The notes under the pieces were generated by a model, which did not search any database, was not told the DNA's origin, and saw nothing but the letters and a program-made list of their open reading frames with translations. Positions 31,814 through 43,219 of a stretch of DNA of 64,000 nt are shown in pieces (positions within the stretch are counted from its first letter, which is position 1; each line of letters opens with the position of its first letter). Origin of the DNA: Cladobotryum mycophilum (Eukaryota > Ascomycota > Sordariomycetes > Hypocreales > Hypocreaceae). Made by a program: the position numbers and the translations under genes. The stretch covers positions 372,001 through 436,000 of the forward strand of contig JAVFKD010000016.1 in the NCBI GenBank assembly GCA_036429605.1, given 5' to 3'.

Positions 31814-34800
31814 ATGTTTTCACCATCCAGTCAGGGCGGCCCGGCCACGGCGACACGTTCTCGTCGTCGTCAACGTCCCAGGAGCAACGATAGTCTGGCC
31901 CAGCCACCCAAGGCCAAACGACAGCGCATGCCCTTGACCGAGCAGACTTTTGTCAATCCGGATGTTCAGCCCGAGATGGTCGAAATGAAAAACGACAAAG
32001 TTGCGACGCTTCCCGTTGACATCAAGAACGACCCCGTTCCCGAAACTAAGCCGACTACACCGCGCAAGGAATTGAATCCTCGCGTCAAGAAGCCCAAACA
32101 TGGCGAACGGGCTGCCCACAAAGGCGACGGAAGCCTCATTTTGGTATGCTAGAGCTTGTTGCCCCTTGGCGCCCCGACAACGTATCTTCAATTTTTTTAT
32201 TTTTTATTTTATATATACTGATTCCACCCAATGGTAGACAAGCAACAATGCATATACAGTTAGCAAACTACCCGCCCTACCCGATAGAATCCGAAATGAT
32301 TGGTCTGGTATGTGTTTTTTGGTTTCTTTGAATAGTCCTGTGTGAACTGACCCCATTAGGAACACAACACGCCGACGTCTTTTCATCGACTGGCTACGCC
32401 GTGACCCTTACCCCAACTCATGCCATTGTTTGGCCGTATAATTCGACTTCGCAGTCCCCCGAAACCTTCACCTTCACCCTCCCATCCTCTTCAAAACCCA
32501 ATGACACCCTTCCTGTAGGATGCCTCGTCTCTCCGTCCGCATCATCAACCGACCCCGGCCTCGTGGTTGTCATGGCAAGCACTGGTAGGGTGGTGTTCTG
32601 GGAATCAATATCGAGTGCGGCAACATTTGCTTTCATAAAGAAGGACCGGTCGGGTGTCGAGTACACCATTTCTGCACTGTCATCTGGTGAAAGGGTGGTA
32701 GGAATCACCAACGCAGAATCGGCAGGTTTCATTCTCACATTCAACACCGGGCGACTCGCATATATGAACGTACGAGACGGCCATGGAAGACCCGCGATTT
32801 CCGTCCAGTTTTTGCGAACAAGCTTGGCAAGCACCGCGGGCGGTCTGTTTGGCAGTATTCGACACGCCTTTTCGAACTTGAGCCTAAGGGGTGATATCGC
32901 GGCTGTTCGCGCCGACAGATCTGGTAGGGTTGGCGAGAGGAATATTGTTGCACTTACGAGCAAGGGCAGGCTGCAGTCGTGGAGAATTCACCGTGGTGGG
33001 CATAACGAACCATGCGGAGAATCTGACATGCGTGATTCCATCACCTCAGCTCTTAGGGAAACCGACCCCGTCTCTCGCGACTACCCCATCGATTCCTTTG
33101 AAGCTATCGACTTTACATTTGTTCCCAAGGGCCTGGAATCTAAATATGCCGAGCTAACGAGATTGAGCAATGCTATGAAAACCGACGATCCTTCGGTGCA
33201 ACACCTCTTGTTGCTCGTGAGCCTGACGCAGAGAAGCTCCTCGCGATACGCTCTGGTAGAGGTCATTTTGACACCTCGAAACTGCCAGGTTGGCATGATT
33301 CGACCCATCACATCGTACTCAACCCCGTCCTCGCTCTCCGAGTCTTCTCAGCTTTCAAGACCACGCCTTTATCTTCCACGACCAGCTCTTGTGGCCTTTG
33401 TCGTATTCGACCGCGCCGCAGTAATAGCATCAGTTGCTATTAATCCCGACTCGCCCGATTCTCAATTACAATCAGATACCCACGTACTTACACCATCATT
33501 TGAGGATGTTATCGACTTCCGTGAGGATACTGTACACGAAATCGTTGGCTCCGGGTTCGAAGAGACTCCATCAGTTTCCAGCACGACCGAGGAGAACAGG
33601 ACAATTCGACCAAAGAGCAAAAATCCGGCTGCGGTTCTTGTTGTTCGCGGTGCCGGCGTTGTGCGCATTGCAACAACAGATGTGGACAAGTTTGCTAGTG
33701 ACCAGCCTCCAAAGGTTTCGGCCAAAAGCAAACTCGAACAGGCCGTGTTCTTTGGCACCAAGCAGAATAATCCGCTAGTGTTCGATTCTCGTTCGGAGAT
33801 ACAGTTTTCCAATGCGGAAATCGCACAAGCTGCCTTGGAAGTCAGCCACGAAATTTTGAGCTCCTCTACACCGTACATATCGACACTGCCGGCATCATTA
33901 GAAGACAACTTGGTTGCGCGGTCGAACGCTTTGGAGCGGCTAGTACTGCATCTCAAGGCAGTCGGAGCCGAACTGGACAGAAAAACACGATGGAGTCTAC
34001 TGTTTAATGCGGAGAAAATGCATGTAGCGACGCTGCTCTGGAAACGACAAGAGACCTTTGTGGCGGAACGCTCAGCGGACGACAAGAGAACTCTGATTGG
34101 CTACATTGTCGAATTCATCCATCAGGATCAGAAGCACAATCCCAGCGTAGAGCAGGGTGAGGTAGATAGAGTTCGGCACTGGTTCATCAACGACATCTTC
34201 CGGCTTGAAATCTTCGTTGCCTGGGCATATGAAGTTATCAAGATTCTGTATAGAGACAAGCTTTTGGACGATGGTAAGGTGACGACAATGATATACGAAG
34301 CCATCCAGGTCAACATGTGCACTCACGTTGGAGCCCTGGAGTTCCGAAAGAACAACTTGGCTTTCTACGGTTTAGGAGATCAGAAGCTGCGGATGGGCAT
34401 ACTGCGAGACGGATACGACAATCTCCCCGAACCATGGACTGGTTGTCATTATATCGCCAACAACTTGGCCCGTCTGGTTGAGCTCTCCAATCAATGGTAT
34501 CTGAAGTGGTCGAGGAGCAGCAATGCCGATGATAAGAACAAAGTGGGCGGCAAACCAGACCCAGCTATCATTGAGAAGATATTCGACGCTTCTCCTGTTC
34601 TCATTGACGGCATGCTCACTGCAATGCTAGAATATGCGCGCTGGGCCCAGACCACACCAGACCAGAAAACGGCGGCCCAGACTTTTGCCAAGGAATACCA
34701 GAAGGAGCGTTATAGTAGACCCATTGCTCTTGGACGATCTGGAAAATGGGAAGATGGTGCTACCATTGCCGAAAAGCATGGTTCTCTCAACGGCTTAGCC

Positions 34801-36192
34801 GTCATCTTGCTTGATCACATTGAGGAACTGGAACAGCTACTCTCGCAACCTAAACTCAACTCCTTTGAGATTCAGAATCTGAAGGCGTTGCGGGAGGGCA
34901 AGAAGACCGAGTTGGAAGACAGATTTACCAGATACGGTCAGGAATTTGCCTTCCCCGTCTATGAGTACATGCTTGAGAAGCACGGAGTTGAAGCCGTCTT
35001 GGAGTTTGATCTCGAGACACTCGGTTTCAAGACGAGATTCCTCCGCAGCAAACCCGAATTGGCTAGGATATCGTGGATCAATGACGTGCAGGAAGAAAGG
35101 GATGTCGGCAATGCGTCACAAACCCTCGTTCACCTGGCACTCAATAAGGAACTGCAAGTGTGGAGCAAGAAGATTGAGCTTAGTCTTGGAAAGCTTGCAC
35201 TGCTGGCCGAGGCTGAACAAAAGGCCAAACTTCCCAATCTTTTCAAGACTGATGCGGATGATATTAGGCACGAGCAGGAATTGTCAAAGGTCGAAAAGGA
35301 GCTCATTACTGTTAAGATCCAGGATCAGCTCTACGGACAAATATTCCCCAGCACTTACGATGCTCTCGATGAGGCCGCGGCCTTGAACTTGGCGGTGGAA
35401 GCTCACGGGACTTTTGTACCACGCAAACAAAAGGCAGTCCGTCAACTTTTTGAGGGCGGCATGGAGCGATTATTGAAACACGAGGCTCTCGATCCTATGA
35501 CACTGATCGATTTGCTGACACTGGTGGATTTGAAGCCGGAATCAAAGGAGGAGATTGCTCATCCCTTCTGGCTTGCTCTTAAAGTGGCAGAAAGCAGTTG
35601 CCATGGCGATGAGATTAAAGAAGCGAAGCAACTCATTTGGAGGAGGCTCTTCATCCGGGATGATTGGGCCAAGATCAACGATACACAACAGATGGACGAC
35701 CGTGAGGTTGTGGGCCGGCTTGCCGATACTGAGTTATACGCTATGCTCGCTGACTGCGTTCGGTTCCGTAAGTTTTCGCTCTCCCGACATGCTCTTTGCA
35801 GAAATGCCTCTAACACATTTACAGAAGATGCCCGCAGTGGGTTCCGTCCCATGTCACCAAAGGAAGCCTTGGGTGCCTTTTCGGAGCATCTGGATCGTCG
35901 ATTCCACGATTTCGAGGCCAGTATGCAGACCAGACTCATCGAAGCTATGCATATGGAAGACGATATTCTCGTCAAGTACATTGAGAAGAATCGACTGGCA
36001 GAGTGGCTGCGTACTGCCCTTGAGGCGGCTCGTATCGAGGTTGAGGCTATGGAGGAGGACAAAAAGGGGGCTGCCATTGAGGAGCAGCAGCAGCAGCAGC
36101 AACAACAACCTGCTGAACCGTCCCACGGTTTTTTCGGAAAAGTTAATGGCACTTCGATGCCTGGGGGGACACCATTATTCGGACACGCCTAA
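31814..36192 (+). CDS. NUP133: Nucleoporin NUP133
   Basis: Y-complex scaffold nucleoporin (Nup133/Nup155-type beta-propeller plus alpha-solenoid), needed for pore assembly and mRNA export. Four exons: 31814-32143, 32238-32307, 32360-35767, 35825-36192; 1391 aa. Exon 2 is only 70 nt but supplies the conserved SKLPALPDRIRNDWSG. Exon 3 encodes the propeller (from LTPTHAIVWPY; VASTGRVVFW-type strands) and most of the helical solenoid. Intron 3 (35768-35824, GTAAGT...CTAAC...ACAG) is 57 nt, a multiple of three and without stop codons, so it can be read through and add 19 residues. The N-terminal 70 residues are basic and disordered; a glutamine run and a HGFFGKVNG segment mark the C-terminus. Start is the first ATG of the basic N-terminal region. 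Confidence 0.93.
35768..35824 (+). other. Stop-free 57-nt intron in NUP133
   Basis: Begins GTAAGT, has a CTCTAACAC branch site and ends TTTACAG. Splicing gives VRFQDARSGFRPMSP; retention would insert 19 residues in frame. Confidence 0.85.
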
Positions 36193-37292
36193 AGAAAGAA
36201 GTGAAATGAGCTCTTGTTTTATGTTTTTTTATAATCAGCAATTCCCAGTCATTGGGCGGCGTTTGTGGGATAACTTTTTTTTCCATCCTTGTTATTTTTT
36301 CTCGAAAAAAAAACCACTCAAGTATTTTTTGCCTATTCCCCCTCATCTCCCCCAACCACCAGTGTTGTACAGTAAAGCAAGAATGTCAATACATGCCGAA
36401 TGAAGAAGAAAAGGGGGGATGATTGGAGGAGAGGAGCAAGATTGAGGAAAAAGGGGGAGGGGTGGAGGAGGAAGTTGGGTTTGCTTTTGGATTTGATGGG
36501 GCTTGAGCTTGCTTGTTTGTTTGTCTGTCTGTTATTCCGTGACGATAAAGGGTCTGAGGGTATGTGAATATTTCAAACGGAGAAGGTCGATGATGATGCT
36601 CTCTCTCTCTCGAGTTTTTTTTTATTATTAGTCTTTTTTCTTTTAACCTGTGGTGGATTCGAGGCAAAGGGGGGAGGTGGGAGGGGGATAAATACAGATG
36701 ATGAATTGCGTGCGTTGTTTTGGCGGACAGCGCGACGTATATTTATATTTTTGGTCGTTTATATCTTGGTTACTACTATATGACTTGACTTGATGTTTGT
36801 AATGTATTTATATGCTGTAACTAGAGATCTTGGAAGTTTATCATCCCCATTCTATATGAAATCTTTACTTGGCAAATGCTTTTTACACGGTTGGTTACAA
36901 GGAATACTACATCACAGCCAATCACAAGCAATACAGTCTTAGAGGCATCGTTTTATCGAACATGACTTCATTTCGGTATTATGCACTTGATAACAACAAA
37001 TGATCCCCATGCTTTCCTCCCCTTGGATCGTGATACCGTGAACCTCCTTTTTCCTACCAGGTTACCGTTTGAAGCCAATAAGCCGGGTTCAAGACGCCGT
37101 TTCCGAGCCCAGCGCTGATTTTCAACTCCAGGGACATGCGGGATGTGCATCTGGGATTCCAAAGGGACCGAACAAGGTAGCGCTGCGCACAGATAAACTG
37201 ATAAACAGCCGGCGTGCAATGATGACCCCGAAGTCCGTATTGGAAGCAGAGCGCTGTCGTACGCGGACAGTGATGGGTAACTGAGCCTACGC
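36193..37292. other. Gap between convergent genes NUP133 and SUI3
   Basis: 1.1 kb containing both 3' ends. T-runs near 36275-36305 and a GGGGGA-rich stretch at 36415-36475. Only short shadow frames; no gene. Confidence 0.6.
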
Positions 37293-38843
37293 TTACTGCT
37301 GCATCTTCTTTCTCTTGCCGACCTGGGCAGAGAAACCAGTCTTGATGGCAGTGACGGATCGTCGAGAACCGCAGTTGTTGCAGGTGATAAAGTACAGACG
37401 GTTCTCACCCTTGCTGAGCTCGGTATCGGGCGATTTGCAAGTCTTGCAGGTAACATATTCGACTAACAAGGGGGTTAGATGATGAGAGAGACTTGTGTGT
37501 GGAGGTGAATGACTCACTGATGTATTTTCTTACGACGTTTTCAATCTGCTTCTGTTGGAAACGACCCTTGATGACCAATCTCCTACTTCCGTCAACAGAG
37601 CCGTTGGTACCCAATTCAGCAAAGAGGTAGGCGGTAACGTGCTCCTCAGTTCGCTTCATGCGCTTGCAGATGTCGGCAATATTGGCAAAGACGGTTTTCC
37701 TGTTGCCTTCACGCATACACTGGGGAGGTGGGATCTTGTAACTCTTGGTGCCGCTGAGGGAGTGGTCGGGATTCTTCTGTGAGAGCTGGGTGAAGAATCT
37801 GCCGAGCAGGAGGGTGTAGGTCATGGTCTTGGTCTCGTCGTGTGCCCAGATACCGGTGCCTTTCTCCATATCGCCTTCATCCTCCTGGGCAACAGTTTCG
37901 GCCTCCTCGGCATCTTGCACTTCGAGCTGCTTCAGCTTGGAAGTGAATTCATCGTCCTCGGCACCAGCATCCTTCTTCTTCTTCTTCTTTTTCTTCATGG
38001 ACAGGTCGAGACCGCCCTCCTCGGCGGGGGCGTCGGCGTCGGCATCGGCAGCACCATCCTCGGCATCATCGAGACCCTCAACCTTCTTCTTCTTCTTCTT
38101 TTTCTTCAAGAGGGACAGATCAAGGCCGCCATCCTCAGGAGGGGGGCATCGTCAGTGGCGGCTTGAGAGGCATCAGTATTAAAAGTTTCAAGGGCGGCAG
38201 ACAACGGCGGCGTACGAGGGGCGTGCGACTGGGCCGTCTCGGTGGGTTCTTCGGTAGCGCTCATTATGGTAACGGAACCGTCTGGGTCGACAACTAATTG
38301 TTCGTCGGTGAAGGCCACGGATTTACGTGACTTTTTGTCTATTTTTTGATCCTACGCGGTGGGAGAAAGGAAGAAGAGGAAAAGAAGTTAGTCAAGGTGC
38401 ATGCTGAGAAATATGTACTTTTTTCTTCTTTCGGTACCTTGTGACTCAAACCGTCAAAGGTTGTTGTCCAAGTTCGCCTCCCACTAAGGATAATACGAAC
38501 CGAAAATCAAGACAGTAACAAAAAATTGTGAGTATGGAGGGATGGTGATAGAATTGCCCCCCCCTTGGGAAATCAGTCATAATGGAGGGACGGTGGGGTA
38601 AATTTTGGTGGGATTGATTGGGCTCTTTGTGCGGGCAGGTAGTTTGTGCAGCGAGGCTTGAAAATGGAGGGGCAAGTGAGATTGGCCAGGGCCAGCCATA
38701 GAGCCCAGTGCCCAATGCAGCAACGGTGCATGCCAGTGACAGTGACAGTGACAGTGATGGAAGCGATAGCGATAACACATGCAGTGAGTGTCCAGTAACG
38801 CAAAACATGAAAGAAATAAACCTCAACTTACTTCGTTCTCCAT
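37293..38843 (-). CDS. SUI3: Translation initiation factor eIF2 beta, frame broken
   Basis: Subunit of the eIF2 GTPase complex that brings initiator tRNA to the ribosome; it binds eIF5 and eIF2B through lysine blocks. Inferred exons are 38843-38832 (MENE), 38351-37518 and 37462-37293. Intron 1 is long (480 nt) but has GTAAGT, a GACTAAC branch site and CGTAG; intron 2 is 55 nt. Visible are two runs of eight or nearly eight lysines (a third, shorter), KIPPPQCMREGNRKTVFANI, the KGRFQQKQIENVVRKYI block and a C-terminal zinc ribbon (CKTCKSPDTE, CNNCGSRRS). Within exon 2 the frame is lost at a G6 run (38141-38146); one extra base joins DDAP to PEDGGLDLSLL. With that base the protein is about 338 aa. 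The tiny first exon is inference; identity is certain. Confidence 0.92.
38735..38757. repeat. (CAGTGA)n microsatellite
   Basis: Nearly four hexamer copies inside the proposed first intron of SUI3. Confidence 0.85.
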
Positions 38844-40067
38844 GATTGCAACCGACGCTACCTCTGCGTCAAAATGGCACGCACGCACTCCCTCTCTCCT
38901 TGTTCGTCCCTAAGCGAGCGAGCCTCTTCTTTGTTAACCGAGACCGAATCGAGTGAAGTTTGCAAAAACTTGTTTGATGCACGTGGAGCGCCACAATATA
39001 GCGATGACCTGTGCTGCTGCTGAGAAGTTGGTCTTGCTTGAACCCTTTTTTATCTAGGCAAGGTATATAAAAAGGGCGAAATTGAGCGACAAGCCTGGTG
39101 AAGGAAACAGGAAAGGTGAGTCAGGCCCACGTCATGCTTTGGGCGGCCCGACAGAGAGTCCTGGAGGAGAGTCTCAAATGGCCCGCCCTATCGATATCGA
39201 TAGAGCAGGAGCAGGAGCACACTATTTCGGTAACATACAGTGTATATGTATTATTAGCACTGTCATTTCAAGTACCTCTCGCTTACACCCTCGTAACTAC
39301 CTACAAAGGGCTTCATCGTCAGTATCCATTATCCTCCTAAATTCGTTCCAATACAAACCAGATTCATAACCAGATGAAGTCATGAGAATTACAACTGTCA
39401 TGTTTGCATCCAAACAACTGGCTAAAGTTGAAATCATTATACGTCTGCTTCCTAACGTCTTCTAACCCCCAAGCCACTCTTTAGGCACAGGGGTGAGTAG
39501 TTTCCAGTGAGGAGGGCAAGGACGAGGAGGACCCCAAACCAAAGGCGGCACAAGCTCACATAGGTGTTATCCCTTGCAATATTCTAGTAGATTCAAGTCA
39601 AGTTAGTGGATTGAACAAGTCTTCGTATGCAAGTCCTCAGTGTACGGCCTCAGAGAATGGTTGTCCCAAGTACATCTCGCGCAGCCTTATGGTGGTTGCA
39701 ATTCCGATGGCTCCGATTCGCTTGATATATGCTCGAATGCAAGACACTTTGCAAGAGGAATATGGCCACCAATACTGGAGTCAAAGTCTCAGTGCCGGAC
39801 CTGATTGCATTGGAATTCTCGGAGAGTGCCTGCTAATTACGTCTAGGCCAGACCGTGAAGCTCGACGGACCTGGTCTTCGGTAAGTTGTGGATACTCCTT
39901 CTATCACCTGCCTTTCTCGTTGGTCCTAAGGTGTGTGGAATTATTATGCCAACCTTGTGTACGCAGCTATTCCACGCTTTTCGCCAATGTTAGCGATGTT
40001 TCGCAATTCGGTACGGATACATTCCGCTTGACCGGTCGGAAGATGTCTCTCATCGCATCCCTGTCCC
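38844..40067. other. Upstream region of SUI3 and of the helical-protein gene
   Basis: 1.2 kb between divergent genes. Includes a perfect 16-bp palindrome (39188-39203). From about 39611 to 40067 there are longer open frames and splice-like sites (for example a TCTAG acceptor at 39846 and a GTAAGT donor at 39881) that could belong to 5' exons of the helical-protein gene. I could not find a combination that keeps frame convincingly, so they are left out. Confidence 0.5.
39188..39203. other. Perfect 16-bp palindrome
   Basis: The sequence CTATCGATATCGATAG is its own reverse complement and contains two overlapping TATCGATA words. It lies about 350 bp upstream of SUI3. Could be a paired factor site; nothing else supports a function. 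Confidence 0.6.
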
Positions 40068-41512
40068 ATGAACTCTCTCGACCTGGTGGAACAGCAAGTT
40101 TCCCAACGCCTGCATTTCTGTTTTCCAATGAAGTTAATCTAAATTTACGGCATAGATCGAAAAGATGTTAGGATTCTGTGATCCCAGTCAGAGCGAACTT
40201 CGAGATCGACATCTAAAAAGGTATCTCAAACGAGGGCAGAAGGATGTTGACGACTGTGCCACAGCTATTAGGGAGGTCAACGAAGCATTCAGGATGTGGT
40301 CGGAAATGACTGCAAACTTACTTAAAGCCTTGGAAAACATGAATGGTAAGCGTCTACATATGTATGTCTGCTTTTATGCTGACTGCCGGTAGCAACCAAT
40401 GCATCCAAAACAAAGACTGTAGAGAAGGAACTTGGAGAGACCAAAGCCGGCAAAGGACTCGAAGAAAAAGAGCAAGCTAGAGATGAAGAGTTACTCCGGG
40501 AGAAACGCGCTGAATTGAAGAGGAACCTCGACAAGATAAAGGGGGATGAGAATGAGCCGTTTAGTAAGTTACAATCCTCAAACATCCAAATCCTCGAGAT
40601 CGGAAGTAATAACATATATATCTAACTTATTATAGATTTTGTTGAAATAATCTTTGGAACAAGACAAAGAAAACGGGAAGAATTATCAGCCTTGAGGGAC
40701 CGTGCTTCGAGGTTGGCGGACAATGTGGCGAGTAGAGAGACTCCTATTGAAAAGATGGCAGCAGAGGCAGCCCAACTACAAGCGACCCTCGAAAAGCTTT
40801 CTTCAGAGAAAAGCTTCATCGTGAGTAGAACATTGATTCGCCAAATATTCATTAGACACTCTCTTATGGTTATTATTTCCCTTAGACCGAAGTTACGAAG
40901 ATTGTCCAGAGAGCAGTGCGCCGTTTGACGGAGCTGCAAAGCCAAATCCAAACTTTCATGAATTTCTTAGAGGAGATAGCTAGTATCATTAACCGGACGT
41001 TGGCCACCAGCGAACTCGTCTACGAGACGGTAGAAGACACAAAAAGCATGATGGACTCACAAATCAAGCAGGCAGGTTTTGTGTTTTCCCCATTGTCTAG
41101 AGGCTCCTCCTAAACCTGACAGGATCTTCTAGAGCATGCTTTCGAAATGACGACAAGATTCACCTTTGCCTCAAGAGCTTCTGCCATCTACAACGCAGTT
41201 TCAGCTCGGTATATTATACCAACTATTGAGCAACTTCCTAACCTCTGTCTGCACGATGCTGGAACGAATAGTGAGGTTAATGAGAAACTCAAACAACTCA
41301 ACCAAATAAGAAATCAGGTCTCCCATGAGACATTAGGCTTGGTAACTAAGTTATTCCTATAATCTCTCCGGGAATCTATGCGATACAGTTGCTAAAGTGA
41401 ATTGCAGATGCATACTGCGCTGAAGCAAGACCATATGCAGATAGCAAAGAAGGCATGCGCTTCTTTCGAATTCGATGCAGAGTTGGTTGAAGATCATAAA
41501 GACGAGGACTAA
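40068..41512 (+). CDS. Unrecognised helical (coiled-coil) protein, seven exons
   Basis: Exons 40068-40097, 40156-40345, 40393-40563, 40636-40820, 40886-41075, 41133-41341 and 41408-41512 join in frame to 359 aa. All six introns (47-72 nt) have GT-AG ends; several have a CTAAC-like branch site, the clearest TCTAACTTATTATAG. The protein looks almost entirely alpha-helical: an amphipathic helix near 31-73, a very charged Glu/Lys segment 76-128, then FVEIIFGTRQ and two long heptad-like helices (132-255), and a last helical part ending in an acidic tail. There is no signal peptide or evident membrane span. I do not recognise the family. The two-long-helix layout could suit a cytosolic coiled-coil protein or an alpha-helical pore-forming fold; neither is shown. 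The first exon is tentative, and the start may be ATG 40165 or lie further upstream. Confidence 0.7.
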
Positions 41513-42267
41513 ATCTCTGATATTAGTTGATTTTATCAGGCTACGATTTATCTCTTGTCATTGCTGAATATTATGTCGTGGATGAATCCGTTCAAGAGTC
41601 TAGGAAGCAGGAGGTGATGCGACCAATTTGGATACTGTCAACCTATCAATGCATTGAATACTTTGAATACAGAACAGAACCTGCGTTTCACTGAAAACAC
41701 TATGATTTAGTCATTATGTGCCGAGTTAGAAACTACTTACCTGATTATCTAGTAGTCATTCAGGAATGATTTGATCAAGACAGCGACAACCCATCTAGAC
41801 TGTGTTGGGACGGAAAATACACTGTATACTTTCGGGTAGTCCGTGCATGTGAGCTTTTTGAACTGTGCGTTATGCTATAAAGTGGGGCATCGCGATATCA
41901 ATCACATGATCCTATCGGCAGGTCAATCAATCGTATGGAGCACCTGCGGCTCATGCAAGGCGGAGCTTTATCGGAACCTGGGCAGCTCATATAGACCAAC
42001 GACCGCCGACGACCACGACTGCGACGGCGTGGATATAAAGAAGCTTGTTCGATTTTCAGGATTACAACTCCGTATATCCTATAGCCGATTGCGCAGAGTT
42101 GTGTGCAGTCGCATTTCATTGTAGCCTAATCTGTCGCATCTACCCATGGCTTGAAGCCTCGACGCAAGCGATAATCCATCCCCCCCTTGGTTCATCAACC
42201 TCGGCGCGAAACCCCATCATCGAATCAATACCCTTCCAACGACTTACACACAATACACATACACATC
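41513..42267. other. Gap between helical-protein gene and MIM2
   Basis: 755 bp, A/T-rich to about 41850. A short open frame at 41843-42124 has no recognisable product and overlaps the MIM2 promoter. Nothing else supported. Confidence 0.55.
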
Positions 42268-42658
42268 ATGGCTACTTCAGATTCCCTCATTGACCTTCAC
42301 GACAGCTCGCTGTCCGAGGAAAAAGACGATGACGTCGATTCCCTCCCCTCCATGTCCACAAGCGACCTCTACTCCGAAGCCGACTCAGACGCCCAGGTGG
42401 AATGGGACCGAAGCATGGAACAGCTACAACTTCTTCTCACAATGATACTAGTCCCCTGGGTGGGCAAGATGGTCGGTCGCAAGTTTGCATATTGGAGTAA
42501 GCCACCCTGCCATGATTGATTCGGTCGAAAAGGTGCGCAATGCTAACCTTCTCGGCTCAGGTTGGGGGAAGTACATGGACTGGGTACATAATGTGGATGT
42601 CCGGATAACGAACAAGAAGGCATTCAATGCCGGAGGTGCAGTAGCCGCGACGTTATAG
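42268..42658 (+). CDS. MIM2-like mitochondrial outer-membrane import protein
   Basis: Two exons (42268-42496, 42561-42658) give 108 aa; the 64-nt intron has GTAAGC, a GCTAACC branch site and CTCAG. The first 50 residues are acidic and Ser-rich, facing the cytosol. A single hydrophobic segment follows (MEQLQLLLTMILVPWVGKMV), then GRKFAYWSWGKYMDW, which spans the splice junction. This acidic-head, one-helix, GR(K/R)FAY layout fits Mim2, partner of Mim1 in the complex that inserts alpha-helical proteins into the mitochondrial outer membrane. The tail after the helix is short and ends GGAVAATL. Identification is by this motif and size only, so another small tail-anchored protein is possible. Starts in a caATGg context. 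Confidence 0.66.
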
Positions 42659-43219
42659 ATACCCACGAGATGGTCTGAGTTAGGACTTGGGTGAAATGAT
42701 GCAACTATAAGAGATTATTTCACGTCCATCATGACGAAACGGGCCTGAGCTAGTATAATGTTTTGGTTTTTCATGTTAATCATACCGTATAGAGGACCGC
42801 AGAGCCCGCGTACATGGCCACCACTCAGTTGTTGGTATATCACAGCGAACATGGCGAATACAAAACGAATAAAGAAGACAATAAGTGTATGACAATTGAC
42901 AACTACCTACTTTACATTGACCATATTTGTAACCCTGTTCTTCCAACCCTGTTTTCCGCAACACCAAACATTAATCTCATAAATAACATAACTCATATCC
43001 CAAGTTGGAAACCCAGACACAAGCCACCCAGCAAGAAACAAAAAACCGAACACCTTGACACTCCTACCACCCATTCCTTTCGTAATAATATCAAGGTTCG
43101 AAGATAAGATGGCAGAAGCCCTACGTCCACGCCCTGGTGGGGAGGCTAAAACAAGCTCTACCAGCCAGCATTAAAGGATGCCCAATGGAGCCTCCAAAGG
43201 ATTATAGTCATGAGCGCAC
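42659..43219. other. Gap between convergent genes MIM2 and NCE102-like
   Basis: 561 bp with both 3' ends; A/T-rich in the middle. No gene. Confidence 0.6.

Noticed and set aside
20857..38843. Programmed ribosomal frameshifting at the G6/C6 runs
   Set aside because: Would require the same rare event in four unrelated conserved genes, with no slippery-site plus structure pattern; a run-length error explains all five.
41072..41132. GC-AG intron in the helical gene (CAG|GCAGGT)
   Set aside because: A GT-AG alternative four bases downstream, with a matching acceptor at 41132, keeps the same frame and is more usual.
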